64,000 nt of DNA from a virus. Positions 17,304 to 27,201 of this stretch are shown here, in pieces. Location: positions 1-64,000 of IMG/VR virus record IMGVR_UViG_3300043464_001162; one strand, given 5' to 3'. Every line of letters starts with the position of its first letter. The stretch's first letter is position 1. The notes beneath the pieces were generated by a model that saw nothing but the letters and a program-made list of their open reading frames with translations, was not told where the DNA came from and made no database searches. Both the position numbers and the translations under genes were made by a program.

Positions 17304-18608
17304 ATGAGTATTACAAAATATACAAATATAGATGATATAAATAATAAATCATCAAATGAGGGTAAATTTATCCAAGCGGATGATTTGTTTATAGTTTCAA
17401 AAAACGAAATTGAAAAAACCGATTTTGGAATGGGTAGATACGATGTAATGGAAGTTTCCGTATATGACATCAATAACAATTTATTACCACAAAAATCAGG
17501 AAATAATGTTGCGTATATAAAAAAAGGTGACATTCAAAATTATCTTTATAATATAACAAATAAAGTAGGTCAAAAAGAACTTGCAATCAATATTGAAAAA
17601 TTATTAAACGATATAGGATTTAAAAACGGCATTCTTAAAGTTAATATAAATTTTGTAAAACAAAAAGTAGGTAGTGAAAATGAACTAATGAAAGTTTGGA
17701 TACAGGAAGTTTCACCATCCAGAAATGAGATAAGAATTTTACCTTTGAAAACCAAAGACTCTAATATCAATGCAACAACTACTAGACAATTTAAGAATCT
17801 TAAAAGTTTAAATAAAGATTTTTTATATTATAAAACTTCTATATTAGATTCTTTAAATGCATATGAAAATTCTTTTTTAACTAAAATAGATTCGTATTTA
17901 GAAAGTAAGTTTGGTAAAGATTTTTTTGCAATTTTAAGAAAAGACTTTGGATTGAGTAAATTTGATACTTTTAGAACAAAAATATTTGAAGATTTTAAAT
18001 TATCCGTTGGATATTATTTAACTAACAAATATTATAATGTTGGTGAATCTAATTTTGGAAAACAATCTGAAACTAGATTTGATGATTTTGAAGTATATGA
18101 TTATGATGTAATGTTAAATGAAATACAAAAAATACTAAATAATTGCATTGACAATAATTCTAAAATATTAAAAAGAAGAAGTATTGAAACAAAACAATTA
18201 CCAAAAGAGTTTGCAATTACTGAGTTACAAAAACAAATACAAAATAATTTAGAATCTTTTTCAACGTTCACAGAAACTAAAGTAAATGTTTATTCACCGA
18301 CAGGAGAAGTTGCAGTATTTGATGATTCTAATTTAGGAATAACATACCCTGCAAAGGGAGTATTACTTTCAACATTGTGTAAAGGATATGACCAGTATGG
18401 AAAATATGCAGATGGTAGTGGTGGTTCATACGAATCATTAATTGCATCAAATTCTTCAAATTGTGGATATACACCCCCACCTCCTCCAGATGGTGGTAGT
18501 GGAGGTGGTGGAGGCAACTCTGGTGGTGGAGGAAATCCATTTAATGGCCCGGATGATGGGCCAGAGAGAAGAGACGGTGGATTGGGTAGAGTAGAAAATA
18601 TTAGATAA
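17304..18608 (+). CDS. Baseplate-region protein with Gly/Pro-rich C-terminus
   Basis: The 434-residue protein starts with a beta-rich domain (to about 155, including DVMEVSVYDINNNLLPQKSG and ELMKVWIQEVSPSRNEIRIL). A helical middle rich in Phe, Lys and Asp follows, and a low-complexity tail (about 393-425) with five consecutive prolines and Gly runs. The N-terminal domain resembles the opening of large virion proteins whose strands attach to wedges, but no family is named. It ends just before a proposed late promoter, so it is probably the last gene of that transcription unit. Confidence 0.6.
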   Translation: MSITKYTNIDDINNKSSNEGKFIQADDLFIVSKNEIEKTDFGMGRYDVMEVSVYDINNNLLPQKSGNNVAYIKKGDIQNYLYNITNKVGQKELAINIEKLLNDIGFKNGILKVNINFVKQKVGSENELMKVWIQEVSPSRNEIRILPLKTKDSNINATTTRQFKNLKSLNKDFLYYKTSILDSLNAYENSFLTKIDSYLESKFGKDFFAILRKDFGLSKFDTFRTKIFEDFKLSVGYYLTNKYYNVGESNFGKQSETRFDDFEVYDYDVMLNEIQKILNNCIDNNSKILKRRSIETKQLPKEFAITELQKQIQNNLESFSTFTETKVNVYSPTGEVAVFDDSNLGITYPAKGVLLSTLCKGYDQYGKYADGSGGSYESLIASNSSNCGYTPPPPPDGGSGGGGGNSGGGGNPFNGPDDGPERRDGGLGRVENIR

Positions 18609-18612
18609 TAAA

Positions 18613-18621
18613 ATATTTATA
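18613..18621 (+). promoter_or_regulatory. Proposed late promoter motif ATATTTATA
   Basis: Exact ATATTTATA, 12 bases before the ATG of the 1545-residue virion gene. The predicted leader would be only a few bases long. It is read as a late promoter because the motif recurs before virion genes. Confidence 0.55.
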
Positions 18622-18633
18622 AAAAAACAATAA

Positions 18634-21600
18634 ATGGTAGAAAGTACAGAAGATATAGGATTAGGGTATGGTGGTGTAAATACCGGAGGCGAGATTGGGT
18701 TTGTTCCACTTCCACCGGTTGAACAAACGGCCGATGAAATATTGACTGCAGATTATTCTGTTAATTATGAAATTGTATTTGCATCTAATTTTCAAAATGA
18801 AATTGGTAGTTTATTAAAATTAAAATATGAAATAGTTTCTGGTGATAATATAATAACCACCGATACTATAAGTTTGGCCGATTATAATACGGATGGTAAA
18901 TCGACACTAAAATCCAATCTTACAAATTCGACTTTAAGAATCTATGTAGAAGGAACACTTCCGAGTAATTATAAAATTTTAAAAATATTTTATGCAAATA
19001 GACAGGTTGCAGAAAAAAATTCAAAAGATGTTTCGAAGTGGACAATTGGGGACAAAGTTATATCAGTACCAGCTACCGAATTATTAACAGGTGGATTTGC
19101 GGTTTCGGTTGTAATGGAAAAAACAATATTAGCTCCACAACCAATTGTATCTATTAAGGATACAAAATACGACTATAATGTAAAAGATTCCGATTTAGAT
19201 ACAATAGTTAATGTACCATTTAATTCATCTAATGCAGACTTTGTTGATTTTTATTTAAACACAAATAGTAAAATAAGAGTTGATGCAACTAAAGGGTTTA
19301 TTGACTTTTCATTTAAAAAAGATTTTTTAGGAGTATATGGTAGTAAAAAACTAATAGTAGTTCCATATAGTGATGAATATGGTACGGGAAACAAAGAAGA
19401 GATTATTGTTAATTTTAATAGTGTAAATGATTTTCCATCAATTACACAAATTATATTTCCTGATGTTATAGATGTTCCTTCGTTTTCCGATTTAAATTTG
19501 GATATTGATGTAGAATGGAATTCATTTGCAGTTTCTTCGGTTGACATTGATTTAATTGCAAAGGATAAAAGTAGAATTCAATTATTTAAGTCATTACCTG
19601 CAAATGGTAAAATTAAAATAAATTTAAAAGATTTAACTAATAAATTTGCAAAATGGAGTGGTAGTGATAATGTAACACTTATCTTAAAACCATATAATAG
19701 AAGTGGTGCAGTAGAATTGGTTGGAAATGAATATGAAATAAAAACATCATTATTATTATCAAGTATAAAATTAGATGAAGATATACTTAAAAAGACTTTG
19801 TTTGATGCGTTCACTGCAAATATAAAATTCACAGAACCAGAGAAAGAAAGTAAATATCTAACACATCTTGCAAATTTTGGTAATGATGAACAAATAATAA
19901 TTTCATCATGGGAAGAGGATAATTTTACATTATCGGATAAAGGACAAGATAATTTAGGAAATACAATTGTTACCAAAGAAGTTGAGTCTTTGATATTAAA
20001 ATTATACTCAACACTTCCTGCAAATATAACGGAAAATTCAACACTTTGGATTACTAAGTTGTTGACTAACCCACTAATTGAAACGGTAGTTTTATCGGAA
20101 CAATCGGATTTAATATGTCCTCCATTAAAAGGCCCGAATTTCGACATAGATATAGACTTTACAAAAGGTAAATCTACTAACTATGAATCATTAGATGAAT
20201 TGATACTAAATGCATCAGTTTCGTCATCAAGTGGATTAGTTTCACAATATTTAAGTTCATCTTTGGTAAGTACCGATGGTTTGAATATCGAATATGTAAG
20301 TGGTTCAACGTATCTTTGGGATAATTTTGTACACTTTAGTTCTGCAAAAGAAAGAGTTGACAATTTTGTATATAAAGTACAATTGATTGAGGAATATGAG
20401 AGTTTAATATTAAGTTCATCTACTGATGCTGCAAACTTTACGGCATTTCCATCGTCATATACATCATCAATATCATCTATTCAGGATGTTGAAAGAAATA
20501 GAATAAAAAAAGAACAAATTATACAAGGGTTTGATGGATTAGATACATTCTTATACACATCTTCATCAATGTCTTGGCCGTATTCCGGTGATAATAGACA
20601 ACCAAGTACTAATAATAGTGTAACCCAATGGTATACCGATATAATAGATTTAGCTACTGATTATGATTTAGAAAATAGAGATAATATAATAAACAATATA
20701 CCTCAACATATTGTAAACAATACTGAAAATGAAGATGTTTTATTATTTTTATCAATGATAGGTCATCACTTTGATAATATATACTTTCATACAAAGGCAA
20801 TAGAAAGAAGTAGAGGTTTGGGTTATAAATCAAAAAATGTTTCCGATAAGTTATTATTTGACATATTGAAATCATTTAATTGGGATGCTAAAAACTTAGC
20901 TGCAGATTCACAACTTTGGAATTATGTATTTGGTATGGATTCCAATGGTAATCAACAATATAAATCATATGATGCCGAAGGGAGATTAATAAAAAGTAAT
21001 CCTGCAAAGGAAAGAACATACCAAGTTTGGAGAAGAATTGCAAATAACATACCATACTTACTAAAACACAAAGGTACAAGGAGAGGTGTTTATGCATTAT
21101 TAGCATGTTATGGAGTACCTGCATCAAATCTTTCAATTTTAGAGTTTGGTGGTCCTGAAGTTACTGATACGAATAAAACTAAGTTTGAATTTGAAAATAT
21201 AACTACTGCATTAAAAATGATTAGTGGTTCATATGTTCAAATTGATTGGCAAAATACAGAAAAAAATAGAAAACCAGATACGATTGAATTATTTGTAAAA
21301 CCGGCATATAGTGGTAACTTTACTTTAATATCTGGAAGTGGATGGGATGTTAAATTAAGTGGTTCTGTCGATTCTAAATTTGGTAATGTCATTCTTAATA
21401 TTGCATCACAATCCCTATCATCAAGTTTATTACCGATTTTTAACGATTCTTTTTTTGGTATTGAAATTAGTAGATTGACTGGAAGTGGTGGTGATGTTAC
21501 TATGTCTTTAAATTTAAGACAGGCAGATAAAGAAAAAACTATATTCCAAACAACATCCACATTATCATTAACATCTTCAAATTGGGAAAGTGGTTCTACA

Positions 21601-23271
21601 ATTAGATTGGGTGGAAATTATACAGGTAGTTTAGATGAATTCCGTTTATGGAGTACACCATTGGATAAGGAAAGATTCTTTGAACACGTTTCCTTTCCAG
21701 AAATGATTAACGGAAACCATACATCTTCATCTACTGATGATTTGTATTTTAGATTAGATTTTGAATATCCTAAAAATTTGGCAACATATACAACTTTGCC
21801 AAATGTGGATACCAACATATATTTTGAAAGTGGATTGACTAGAAATGATTATGAAACAGGTACAACATCTTCATTATATTCAATGAATGTGCAACCATTA
21901 TTATCAGCTTCAGTTTATTATCCAATATCAATAACAACATATCCTTATCAATTTGAAGCAATAGATAGAAGTGTAATATTGGAAATTCCGGATGTAGGTT
22001 CTACAAGATACTCAACTAATAAAGTTAGATTTGAAGAACAAACTTTAATTGCAGATTTATCATCAAAGGGTAGAGCAACTAAAAAAGCATTTGACCAATC
22101 TCCAACGGATTCCAATAGAGTTGGTCTATTTTTCTCACCTACAAAGGAATTGAATATTGATATTGCCAAATCTTTGGGTGGATTAAATTTAGATAACTAC
22201 ATTGGTGACCCTGCGGACAAATATAGGTCAAATTATAAGAGATTGGATGAATTGAGACATTATTATTTCCAAAGATATGATAATAGAGACATCTATGCAT
22301 ACATTAACTTAATCAAACTATATGAGAAATCAATGTTTGAGGATATTAAGAAAATGTTACCTGCAAGAGTTAAAGCAACTACTGGTTTATTAATTGAACC
22401 ACATATTTTGGAAAGAAGTAAGATTGCACAGAAAAGACCAATAGGTGAAGAGTATCAAGAAGAAGCAATAATACATTATGAGGACACTACTATAATGACT
22501 TCTGACAATAATCAATACGATGCATTGGTTGATGCAAATCTTTCAGAAAATTTAATAGGTGAAAATAATCAATTAAATACAACAATAACCGATACTACTA
22601 TTGACGAAATTATAGCTGAAAACTATCAATTAGACGGATTATATGAATACTTAGATGAGGCTGATATAAATGCAGACTCTTATCAACAACATGTAACAAT
22701 AGATGCAGGATTGGATGAACCAACTATAACAACCGAAATTAATTTAGGTATAGAAACATATGGTCAAACTGCATATGAAATGATTGGATTTGGTATTTAT
22801 GCACAAAGTGGTTCTGCTATTAGAACTTATTTTGATAAAGATAATAGAAGAGTGACGGAAAGAATTAGAGTTCAATTAATTACGGAAGAGAAGGAAAGAA
22901 TTGTTACTAAATTCGCAGTAACAGCATCGGTTAATGGTTTGGGTGACCCACGTGGCGGATATATTTCGGATATTCAAACATATACCGAAACTAAATTAAA
23001 TGTTCAACCATTTAGTGGTTCAATTGTTCCAAATGTGCAAGGTAATATAATTGCAGTAAAACCTGTTAATGGATATTTACCAACACATTATAGAAATACA
23101 TCAGATTTGACAAGAGGATTGGAAAATTCTTTCTTTAAGGGTTCAAAAAATACTGCAGCTACGACTTTGGATGGTGCACCACCGGTTGAAACATTTGTAT
23201 CTAATCCAAATACATTGACAGTAAATAGAACAGGTAGAAATACTTCTGAACCAATTTTAGAAGTAGAATAA
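18634..23271 (+). CDS. Very large virion protein with LamG-like domain (possible gp7-type wedge)
   Basis: At 1545 residues this is the largest protein of the window. The first 500 residues are beta-rich repeats typical of virion proteins. The middle has a helical region (about 650-850, with WRRIANNIPYLLKHKGTRRG). A concanavalin/LamG-like domain follows at about 860-1020, recognisable from RKPDTIELFVKPAYSG, GSLDEFRLWSTPLDKERF and the closing DDLYFRLDFEYPKN. The C-terminal third is Asn/Asp/Tyr-rich. Its size and position after gp25-gp6 fit a gp7-like wedge protein, but this is inference from order. Confidence 0.6.
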   Translation: MVESTEDIGLGYGGVNTGGEIGFVPLPPVEQTADEILTADYSVNYEIVFASNFQNEIGSLLKLKYEIVSGDNIITTDTISLADYNTDGKSTLKSNLTNSTLRIYVEGTLPSNYKILKIFYANRQVAEKNSKDVSKWTIGDKVISVPATELLTGGFAVSVVMEKTILAPQPIVSIKDTKYDYNVKDSDLDTIVNVPFNSSNADFVDFYLNTNSKIRVDATKGFIDFSFKKDFLGVYGSKKLIVVPYSDEYGTGNKEEIIVNFNSVNDFPSITQIIFPDVIDVPSFSDLNLDIDVEWNSFAVSSVDIDLIAKDKSRIQLFKSLPANGKIKINLKDLTNKFAKWSGSDNVTLILKPYNRSGAVELVGNEYEIKTSLLLSSIKLDEDILKKTLFDAFTANIKFTEPEKESKYLTHLANFGNDEQIIISSWEEDNFTLSDKGQDNLGNTIVTKEVESLILKLYSTLPANITENSTLWITKLLTNPLIETVVLSEQSDLICPPLKGPNFDIDIDFTKGKSTNYESLDELILNASVSSSSGLVSQYLSSSLVSTDGLNIEYVSGSTYLWDNFVHFSSAKERVDNFVYKVQLIEEYESLILSSSTDAANFTAFPSSYTSSISSIQDVERNRIKKEQIIQGFDGLDTFLYTSSSMSWPYSGDNRQPSTNNSVTQWYTDIIDLATDYDLENRDNIINNIPQHIVNNTENEDVLLFLSMIGHHFDNIYFHTKAIERSRGLGYKSKNVSDKLLFDILKSFNWDAKNLAADSQLWNYVFGMDSNGNQQYKSYDAEGRLIKSNPAKERTYQVWRRIANNIPYLLKHKGTRRGVYALLACYGVPASNLSILEFGGPEVTDTNKTKFEFENITTALKMISGSYVQIDWQNTEKNRKPDTIELFVKPAYSGNFTLISGSGWDVKLSGSVDSKFGNVILNIASQSLSSSLLPIFNDSFFGIEISRLTGSGGDVTMSLNLRQADKEKTIFQTTSTLSLTSSNWESGSTIRLGGNYTGSLDEFRLWSTPLDKERFFEHVSFPEMINGNHTSSSTDDLYFRLDFEYPKNLATYTTLPNVDTNIYFESGLTRNDYETGTTSSLYSMNVQPLLSASVYYPISITTYPYQFEAIDRSVILEIPDVGSTRYSTNKVRFEEQTLIADLSSKGRATKKAFDQSPTDSNRVGLFFSPTKELNIDIAKSLGGLNLDNYIGDPADKYRSNYKRLDELRHYYFQRYDNRDIYAYINLIKLYEKSMFEDIKKMLPARVKATTGLLIEPHILERSKIAQKRPIGEEYQEEAIIHYEDTTIMTSDNNQYDALVDANLSENLIGENNQLNTTITDTTIDEIIAENYQLDGLYEYLDEADINADSYQQHVTIDAGLDEPTITTEINLGIETYGQTAYEMIGFGIYAQSGSAIRTYFDKDNRRVTERIRVQLITEEKERIVTKFAVTASVNGLGDPRGGYISDIQTYTETKLNVQPFSGSIVPNVQGNIIAVKPVNGYLPTHYRNTSDLTRGLENSFFKGSKNTAATTLDGAPPVETFVSNPNTLTVNRTGRNTSEPILEVE

Positions 23272-23290
23272 ACGGAATTTTAAAATAATT

Positions 23291-23299
23291 ATATTTATA
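23291..23299 (+). promoter_or_regulatory. Proposed late promoter motif ATATTTATA
   Basis: Exact motif, 20 bases before the ATG of the following virion gene, in a 48-base gap that holds no other signal. Confidence 0.55.
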
Positions 23300-23319
23300 A
23301 CAAAAGATAATATTATACT

Positions 23320-23943
23320 ATGGGATATTTAAGTAACACAGAATTAACCGTTGATGCAATTCTTACCAAAAAAGGTAGAGAAAAGTTAGCAGCAGGTCAA
23401 GGATTAAACATCACTCAATTTGCATTAGCAGATGATGAAATTGATTACACACTTTACGAACCAGCACATCCATTGGGTTCGGCTTATTATGATGCAGCTA
23501 TTAAAAATATGCCTGTATTAGAAGCTAATCCGGATGAGACTCAAGTAATGAAGTATAAGTTAGTAACTTTACCAAAAAATACAACCAGAATTCCGGTTGT
23601 TGAATTTGGTGTTCCTAACATTTCAGTTAATCAAAGAAGTGGTGAGGTTGCATTATCGCCAACTACATCTCCAGCAGGAAATAGAAGTTTAGGATATACA
23701 ATTGTATTATCTAATAAAAATGCAGGTGATATTATCGGTGAAGGTGTAACATCAGAAATTGGTTCAGTTCCAGTATTTATCGGTGACGATGTATCTGCAA
23801 CTGCAGCAATAGCTAAAGGATTATCATTCAAATTTATTCCAAACCCATCATTAACGTCAACCATTAGAACTACAATTACAGTTTATGGCAACGAAACGGG
23901 TGGTTCACAAACAATTCCAATAACAGTAACTTACGTTCAATAA
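23320..23943 (+). CDS. Virion structural protein (LTKKGREKLA family)
   Basis: The 207-residue protein begins MGYLSNTELTVDAILTKKGR, continuing EKLAAGQGLNITQFALADDE. This opening is shared by structural proteins of many marine T4-like phages (from memory). The rest is beta-rich, with immunoglobulin-like strands such as SLGYTIVLSNKNAGDIIGEG and a C-terminal TIPITVTYVQ. It is probably a tail or baseplate surface protein. It has its own upstream motif and is followed nine bases later by the next virion gene. Confidence 0.7.
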   Translation: MGYLSNTELTVDAILTKKGREKLAAGQGLNITQFALADDEIDYTLYEPAHPLGSAYYDAAIKNMPVLEANPDETQVMKYKLVTLPKNTTRIPVVEFGVPNISVNQRSGEVALSPTTSPAGNRSLGYTIVLSNKNAGDIIGEGVTSEIGSVPVFIGDDVSATAAIAKGLSFKFIPNPSLTSTIRTTITVYGNETGGSQTIPITVTYVQ

Positions 23944-23952
23944 TAAAATACT

Positions 23953-25191
23953 ATGGCAGTAATAAGAGACAGTAGAGGAAGCCTTTTAGCAAGTAATATA
24001 TCAAATTACTTAGCAGGTGCAGCAAACACCGCAGGGACTCCAGTAGATACTAACGAATTAGTTAGAATCGTAAACCAATTTTTAGGAACCGGTGAACAAA
24101 TCAGTTCCGACATAACTACCATCACAAATGGTATTTATAAAAAATTTGGAACAATTGACAAAGTAACCAACAGAACTGAAATCGTAACTTCTGGAATATG
24201 GAGTGGTGATAATGGTTCGTTAAATTTATTTTTCACTTCATCGGAACAACAATCTAGTGTTAGTGGTAAATATTATTTAGATGTATATAATGAAAATGCA
24301 ACATCTGCATCTGCAGAAGTTCAATTCTCAATCGCTTATGGTGATGTGAATGGATATGGTGCACCTACATTACAACAAACTGATACATCAAACTTGCCAA
24401 CAAAGGCAACTTATAATCAATTTAAGAATGTTTTATTAGATAGTTCTGATGCGTTCTTTAGTGTTTATACAGGTTCAGTTGCTGGTGGCCACAATTTAGA
24501 GAACTTCTATGTAATCAATGTAAATAGAGCTAGATACAAAGAAAGATTAGACCCAGGTAATTTTTCAATAGAATTATCAGGTTCAGTAGGTTCTTTGACA
24601 CTTATTGATGATAGTGGTGGTTCTGATGAAAATGTGACAACTGCAGGTAGAGTTTATAATGTAGTTGAAGGAACTTTAAATATAGGTTCTGCATTGACTT
24701 CAAGTATTACATCGGTTTTTGATTCAACTTCTGGACAAGGATATGGTTTATTCTATCCTGATATGGGAATTATATTATTAAACCCAACAGCTTTAAAAAA
24801 TACCGTTGATATAAAATTATCACCGGCTAACTCATCTATAACAGATATATATCACCAAAACAATGGTGCAAACTCTGGTTCAATTGCATTATTAAATTCA
24901 ATGGCAGGTGGTGCAGACTTCCAAATGAGAAGAACTGAGAATGTTTCTACATCTCACTACTTTGTAAGAGCAAACAATAGAGAATTTAACTTCTCAAACA
25001 ACCCAACATTCGTAACAGGATTAGTAGGTGAGTTTGTTCAACCATTATTTGAAAGAGACCCTAAAGTTTACATTACAACGGTTGGTCTTTATGATGATGC
25101 AAACGAATTATTAGCAGTAGCTAAAGTTTCTAAACCAATTGAAAAATCATTTGATAAAGAAATTGCTATCAAAGTTAAATTAGACTTCTAA
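23953..25191 (+). CDS. Virion structural protein, paralogue A
   Basis: The 412-residue protein is beta-rich. Its C-terminal 45 residues (YITTVGLYDDANELLAVAKV, then SKPIEKSFDKEIAIKVKLDF) match the end of the next gene, so the two share a C-terminal attachment domain. The N-terminal 90 residues contain a helix (DTNELVRIVNQFLGTGEQIS). Such proteins are conserved in marine T4-like phages as virion components of unknown position. A strong terminator follows 24 bases after the stop. Confidence 0.7.
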   Translation: MAVIRDSRGSLLASNISNYLAGAANTAGTPVDTNELVRIVNQFLGTGEQISSDITTITNGIYKKFGTIDKVTNRTEIVTSGIWSGDNGSLNLFFTSSEQQSSVSGKYYLDVYNENATSASAEVQFSIAYGDVNGYGAPTLQQTDTSNLPTKATYNQFKNVLLDSSDAFFSVYTGSVAGGHNLENFYVINVNRARYKERLDPGNFSIELSGSVGSLTLIDDSGGSDENVTTAGRVYNVVEGTLNIGSALTSSITSVFDSTSGQGYGLFYPDMGIILLNPTALKNTVDIKLSPANSSITDIYHQNNGANSGSIALLNSMAGGADFQMRRTENVSTSHYFVRANNREFNFSNNPTFVTGLVGEFVQPLFERDPKVYITTVGLYDDANELLAVAKVSKPIEKSFDKEIAIKVKLDF

Positions 25192-25214
25192 TCGGAGAAT
25201 ATATTAAAAAATGT

Positions 25215-25239
25215 AAAGCCCCCTCTTTTGGGGGTTTTT
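25215..25239 (+). terminator. Rho-independent terminator
   Basis: CCCCC (25219-25223) pairs with GGGGG (25230-25234) around the loop TCTTTT. It is extended by A-rich and T-rich flanks (AAA at 25215-25217 with TTTTT at 25235-25239). This is the clearest terminator in the window. It separates two virion transcription units, and a proposed late promoter begins 11 bases after it. Confidence 0.9.
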
Positions 25240-25249
25240 CATTAAAAGA

Positions 25250-25258
25250 ATATTTATA
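25250..25258 (+). promoter_or_regulatory. Proposed late promoter motif ATATTTATA
   Basis: Exact motif directly after the terminator and only six bases before the ATG at 25265. A start about six bases past the box would give a leaderless mRNA. Confidence 0.55.
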
Positions 25259-25264
25259 TACGAT

Positions 25265-26464
25265 ATGTTAAAAAGAATACCAAAGTCGGATATTAGTATA
25301 AGGCCATTTAAGGCCTACAAAGAATGGAGTTTCAATGAAAGTTCTACGGGAAGTATTTCATTATTAGAAGCAGATATATCTTCGGGGGACATTAATCTAT
25401 TCAATGACAATTCAGGGTCCGTACCAAAAAGTTCATTATATGGTCAACTTAGGGCCCAATTTTACAATGATTTGGGGGATAATCCATTTTTAAGAACTGG
25501 AAATAAAACAAAATCATATTCCAATGCATTTTTCGTTAAGGAGAGATTTTTAAGTGGTTCTGCAAAAGTAATATCAATTCCAAATGTATATGTTGGTGAG
25601 GGCATAAAAAAAGGGTCTGTTGTTTTAACTGATAATATTGATGAATTGGATGAAATTTCATATTTTGATGATTCATTTGGAAATCTACAAGATAGTAGAG
25701 ACAAATTATTATTATCTAGATTGGGGGTAAATGAAGAGGTAATTCAATTTGAGGATTTGGCAGAATATGGATATACGGGTTCAATATTGGATTTGTTAGG
25801 TGATTTCGATGTTGAATCAAAGACATTAAATATAACATACAATGGTGAATCATATGACTTAATAGTAGATTCTATTGACATTAATAATGGAGCTATTATT
25901 GCAAAAAATATTCCATTTTTACCAGAAGAATCACAAGGTATAAAAATTGGTAACATATTCTATAATCAAGGATTAGTCGTATTAACCAGAGATTCTGAAT
26001 TAAAATTACAAAATCAATGGAAGTTGGATTATAAATCTACACAAACAATATACGAACATGAGTATTTATTGATTGCAAATGAGGATGAATTTAATGTGTC
26101 ACAAAATCCATCGGCAATAATTGAGGTTGGTAAAGAAACGCAAAGATACATAACTTCCGATGGTAAAACTATGAGTGTTATTACAAATCCTGGAGTAAGT
26201 TATATCAAAAAGAAATCGGTATTAGAAAATGGTAATATATTAGATTATGGGTATACGGGTTCTATTGGACATTCAAAGGCGGGATTTGAACATTATGAAT
26301 TAAGTGGTTCGGTAGATAGTACGGGTTCATTCTTAGCACCATTCATTACAACCATTGGACTATATGATGACAATTGTGATTTAGTTGCAGTTGCTAAACT
26401 TCCACAACCTATTAAGTCGGAACCAGATATTCCGGTAAACTTTATTATTCGTTTTGATACATAA
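25265..26464 (+). CDS. Virion structural protein, paralogue B
   Basis: The 399-residue protein opens MLKRIPKSDISIRPFKAYKE and is beta-rich. The final 40 residues (FITTIGLYDDNCDLVAVAKL, then PQPIKSEPDIPVNFIIRFD) parallel the C-terminus of the preceding gene, so they probably form or occupy similar sites. Two copies of an EYGYTGSILD/DYGYTGSIGH-like segment lie near 164 and 321. It has its own late motif and is separated from the first paralogue by a terminator. Function beyond virion structure is unknown. Confidence 0.7.
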   Translation: MLKRIPKSDISIRPFKAYKEWSFNESSTGSISLLEADISSGDINLFNDNSGSVPKSSLYGQLRAQFYNDLGDNPFLRTGNKTKSYSNAFFVKERFLSGSAKVISIPNVYVGEGIKKGSVVLTDNIDELDEISYFDDSFGNLQDSRDKLLLSRLGVNEEVIQFEDLAEYGYTGSILDLLGDFDVESKTLNITYNGESYDLIVDSIDINNGAIIAKNIPFLPEESQGIKIGNIFYNQGLVVLTRDSELKLQNQWKLDYKSTQTIYEHEYLLIANEDEFNVSQNPSAIIEVGKETQRYITSDGKTMSVITNPGVSYIKKKSVLENGNILDYGYTGSIGHSKAGFEHYELSGSVDSTGSFLAPFITTIGLYDDNCDLVAVAKLPQPIKSEPDIPVNFIIRFDT

Positions 26465-26467
26465 TTT

Positions 26468-26476
26468 ATATTTATA
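26468..26476 (+). promoter_or_regulatory. Proposed late promoter motif ATATTTATA
   Basis: Exact motif, 19 bases before the ATG of the 87-residue gene, in the short gap after paralogue B. Confidence 0.5.
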
Positions 26477-26495
26477 AGTAAATAAAACAAAAAAC

Positions 26496-26759
26496 ATGTC
26501 AAATATTTTAAAAAAATACGATGAACTAAAAGATACTGCGAGATTAGATGCTCCACAACCAAAGATGGTGGATGGTAATAAATTAAAAGATTTAACTCCA
26601 TATACTAAAGGTAATAGAGATAAACAAGTTGCTGATGATGAATCTGGTATAATTGATTTAGAAAAAAGAACTGGATTACCTAGATATGGTTTGGCTTCTG
26701 CAATTGGTGCATTGGGATATACCGATAAGAAAAAATATGGTGATACTCCTAGAAAATAA
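26496..26759 (+). CDS. Small hypothetical protein, 87 residues
   Basis: The protein is polar, begins MSNILKKYDELKDTARLDAP and ends in a basic tail (YTDKKKYGDTPRK). It contains no membrane segment or cysteine. A proposed late promoter lies upstream, and the endonuclease gene follows nine bases after the stop. It could be a minor virion protein, given the late motif. No family is recognised. Confidence 0.65.
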   Translation: MSNILKKYDELKDTARLDAPQPKMVDGNKLKDLTPYTKGNRDKQVADDESGIIDLEKRTGLPRYGLASAIGALGYTDKKKYGDTPRK

Positions 26760-26768
26760 AACATTTTA

Positions 26769-27197
26769 ATGGTTAAGAAAAAAGTTACAAAAAAGAACAA
26801 TCCAAAGTGGGTTGCTAAAAAGTATGGATTTAAGTCTGGTTTAGAGGAATCCATATCATCACAAATAGAAAGTAGAGGAATAGTAGTAGAATATGAAACC
26901 GAAAAGGTTGCATATATTATACCTGCATCCGAACATAACTACCATCCTGATTTCAAACTACCCAATGGTATTAGAGTCGAGACCAAAGGTAGATTTGTTG
27001 CAGCAGACCGCAAGAAACACCAATTAGTAAAGGAACAAAACCCTAATTTGGATATTCGTTTCGTATTTTCCAATTCAAAGAACAAAATCAGCAAAAACTC
27101 CAAAACTACATACGGAATGTGGTGTGAAAAGAACGGATTTAAGTATGCCGATAAATTCATCCCAGAAGATTGGTTTTTAGAGGAAAATAGACCATAA
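26769..27197 (+). CDS. Endonuclease I, T7 gp3-like Holliday junction resolvase
   Basis: The 142-residue protein aligns with phage T7 endonuclease I. The catalytic residues E26, D61, E71 and K73 keep exactly the spacing of T7 E20, D55, E65 and K67 (35, 10 and 2 residues). Supporting motifs are SGLEESI, NYHPDFKLPNGIRVETKGRF, DRKKHQLVKEQ and TTYGMWCEKNGF. The enzyme cuts branched DNA, resolving recombination intermediates before packaging. T4 uses the unrelated gp49 for this job, so the module comes from another phage lineage. It is directly followed by the primase promoter. Confidence 0.88.
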   Translation: MVKKKVTKKNNPKWVAKKYGFKSGLEESISSQIESRGIVVEYETEKVAYIIPASEHNYHPDFKLPNGIRVETKGRFVAADRKKHQLVKEQNPNLDIRFVFSNSKNKISKNSKTTYGMWCEKNGFKYADKFIPEDWFLEENRP

Positions 27198-27201
27198 ATT
27201 A

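Noticed and set aside
19578-20147. Long minus-strand reading frame inside the largest virion gene
   Set aside because: It lies wholly inside a clear + strand gene, has low-complexity Ser/Leu composition and no motif; it is a shadow of the real frame.
26381-26854. Minus-strand reading frame of about 157 residues spanning three + strand genes
   Set aside because: The hydrophobic translation follows from reading A/T-rich coding sequence backwards; it crosses a promoter-like gap and three supported genes.
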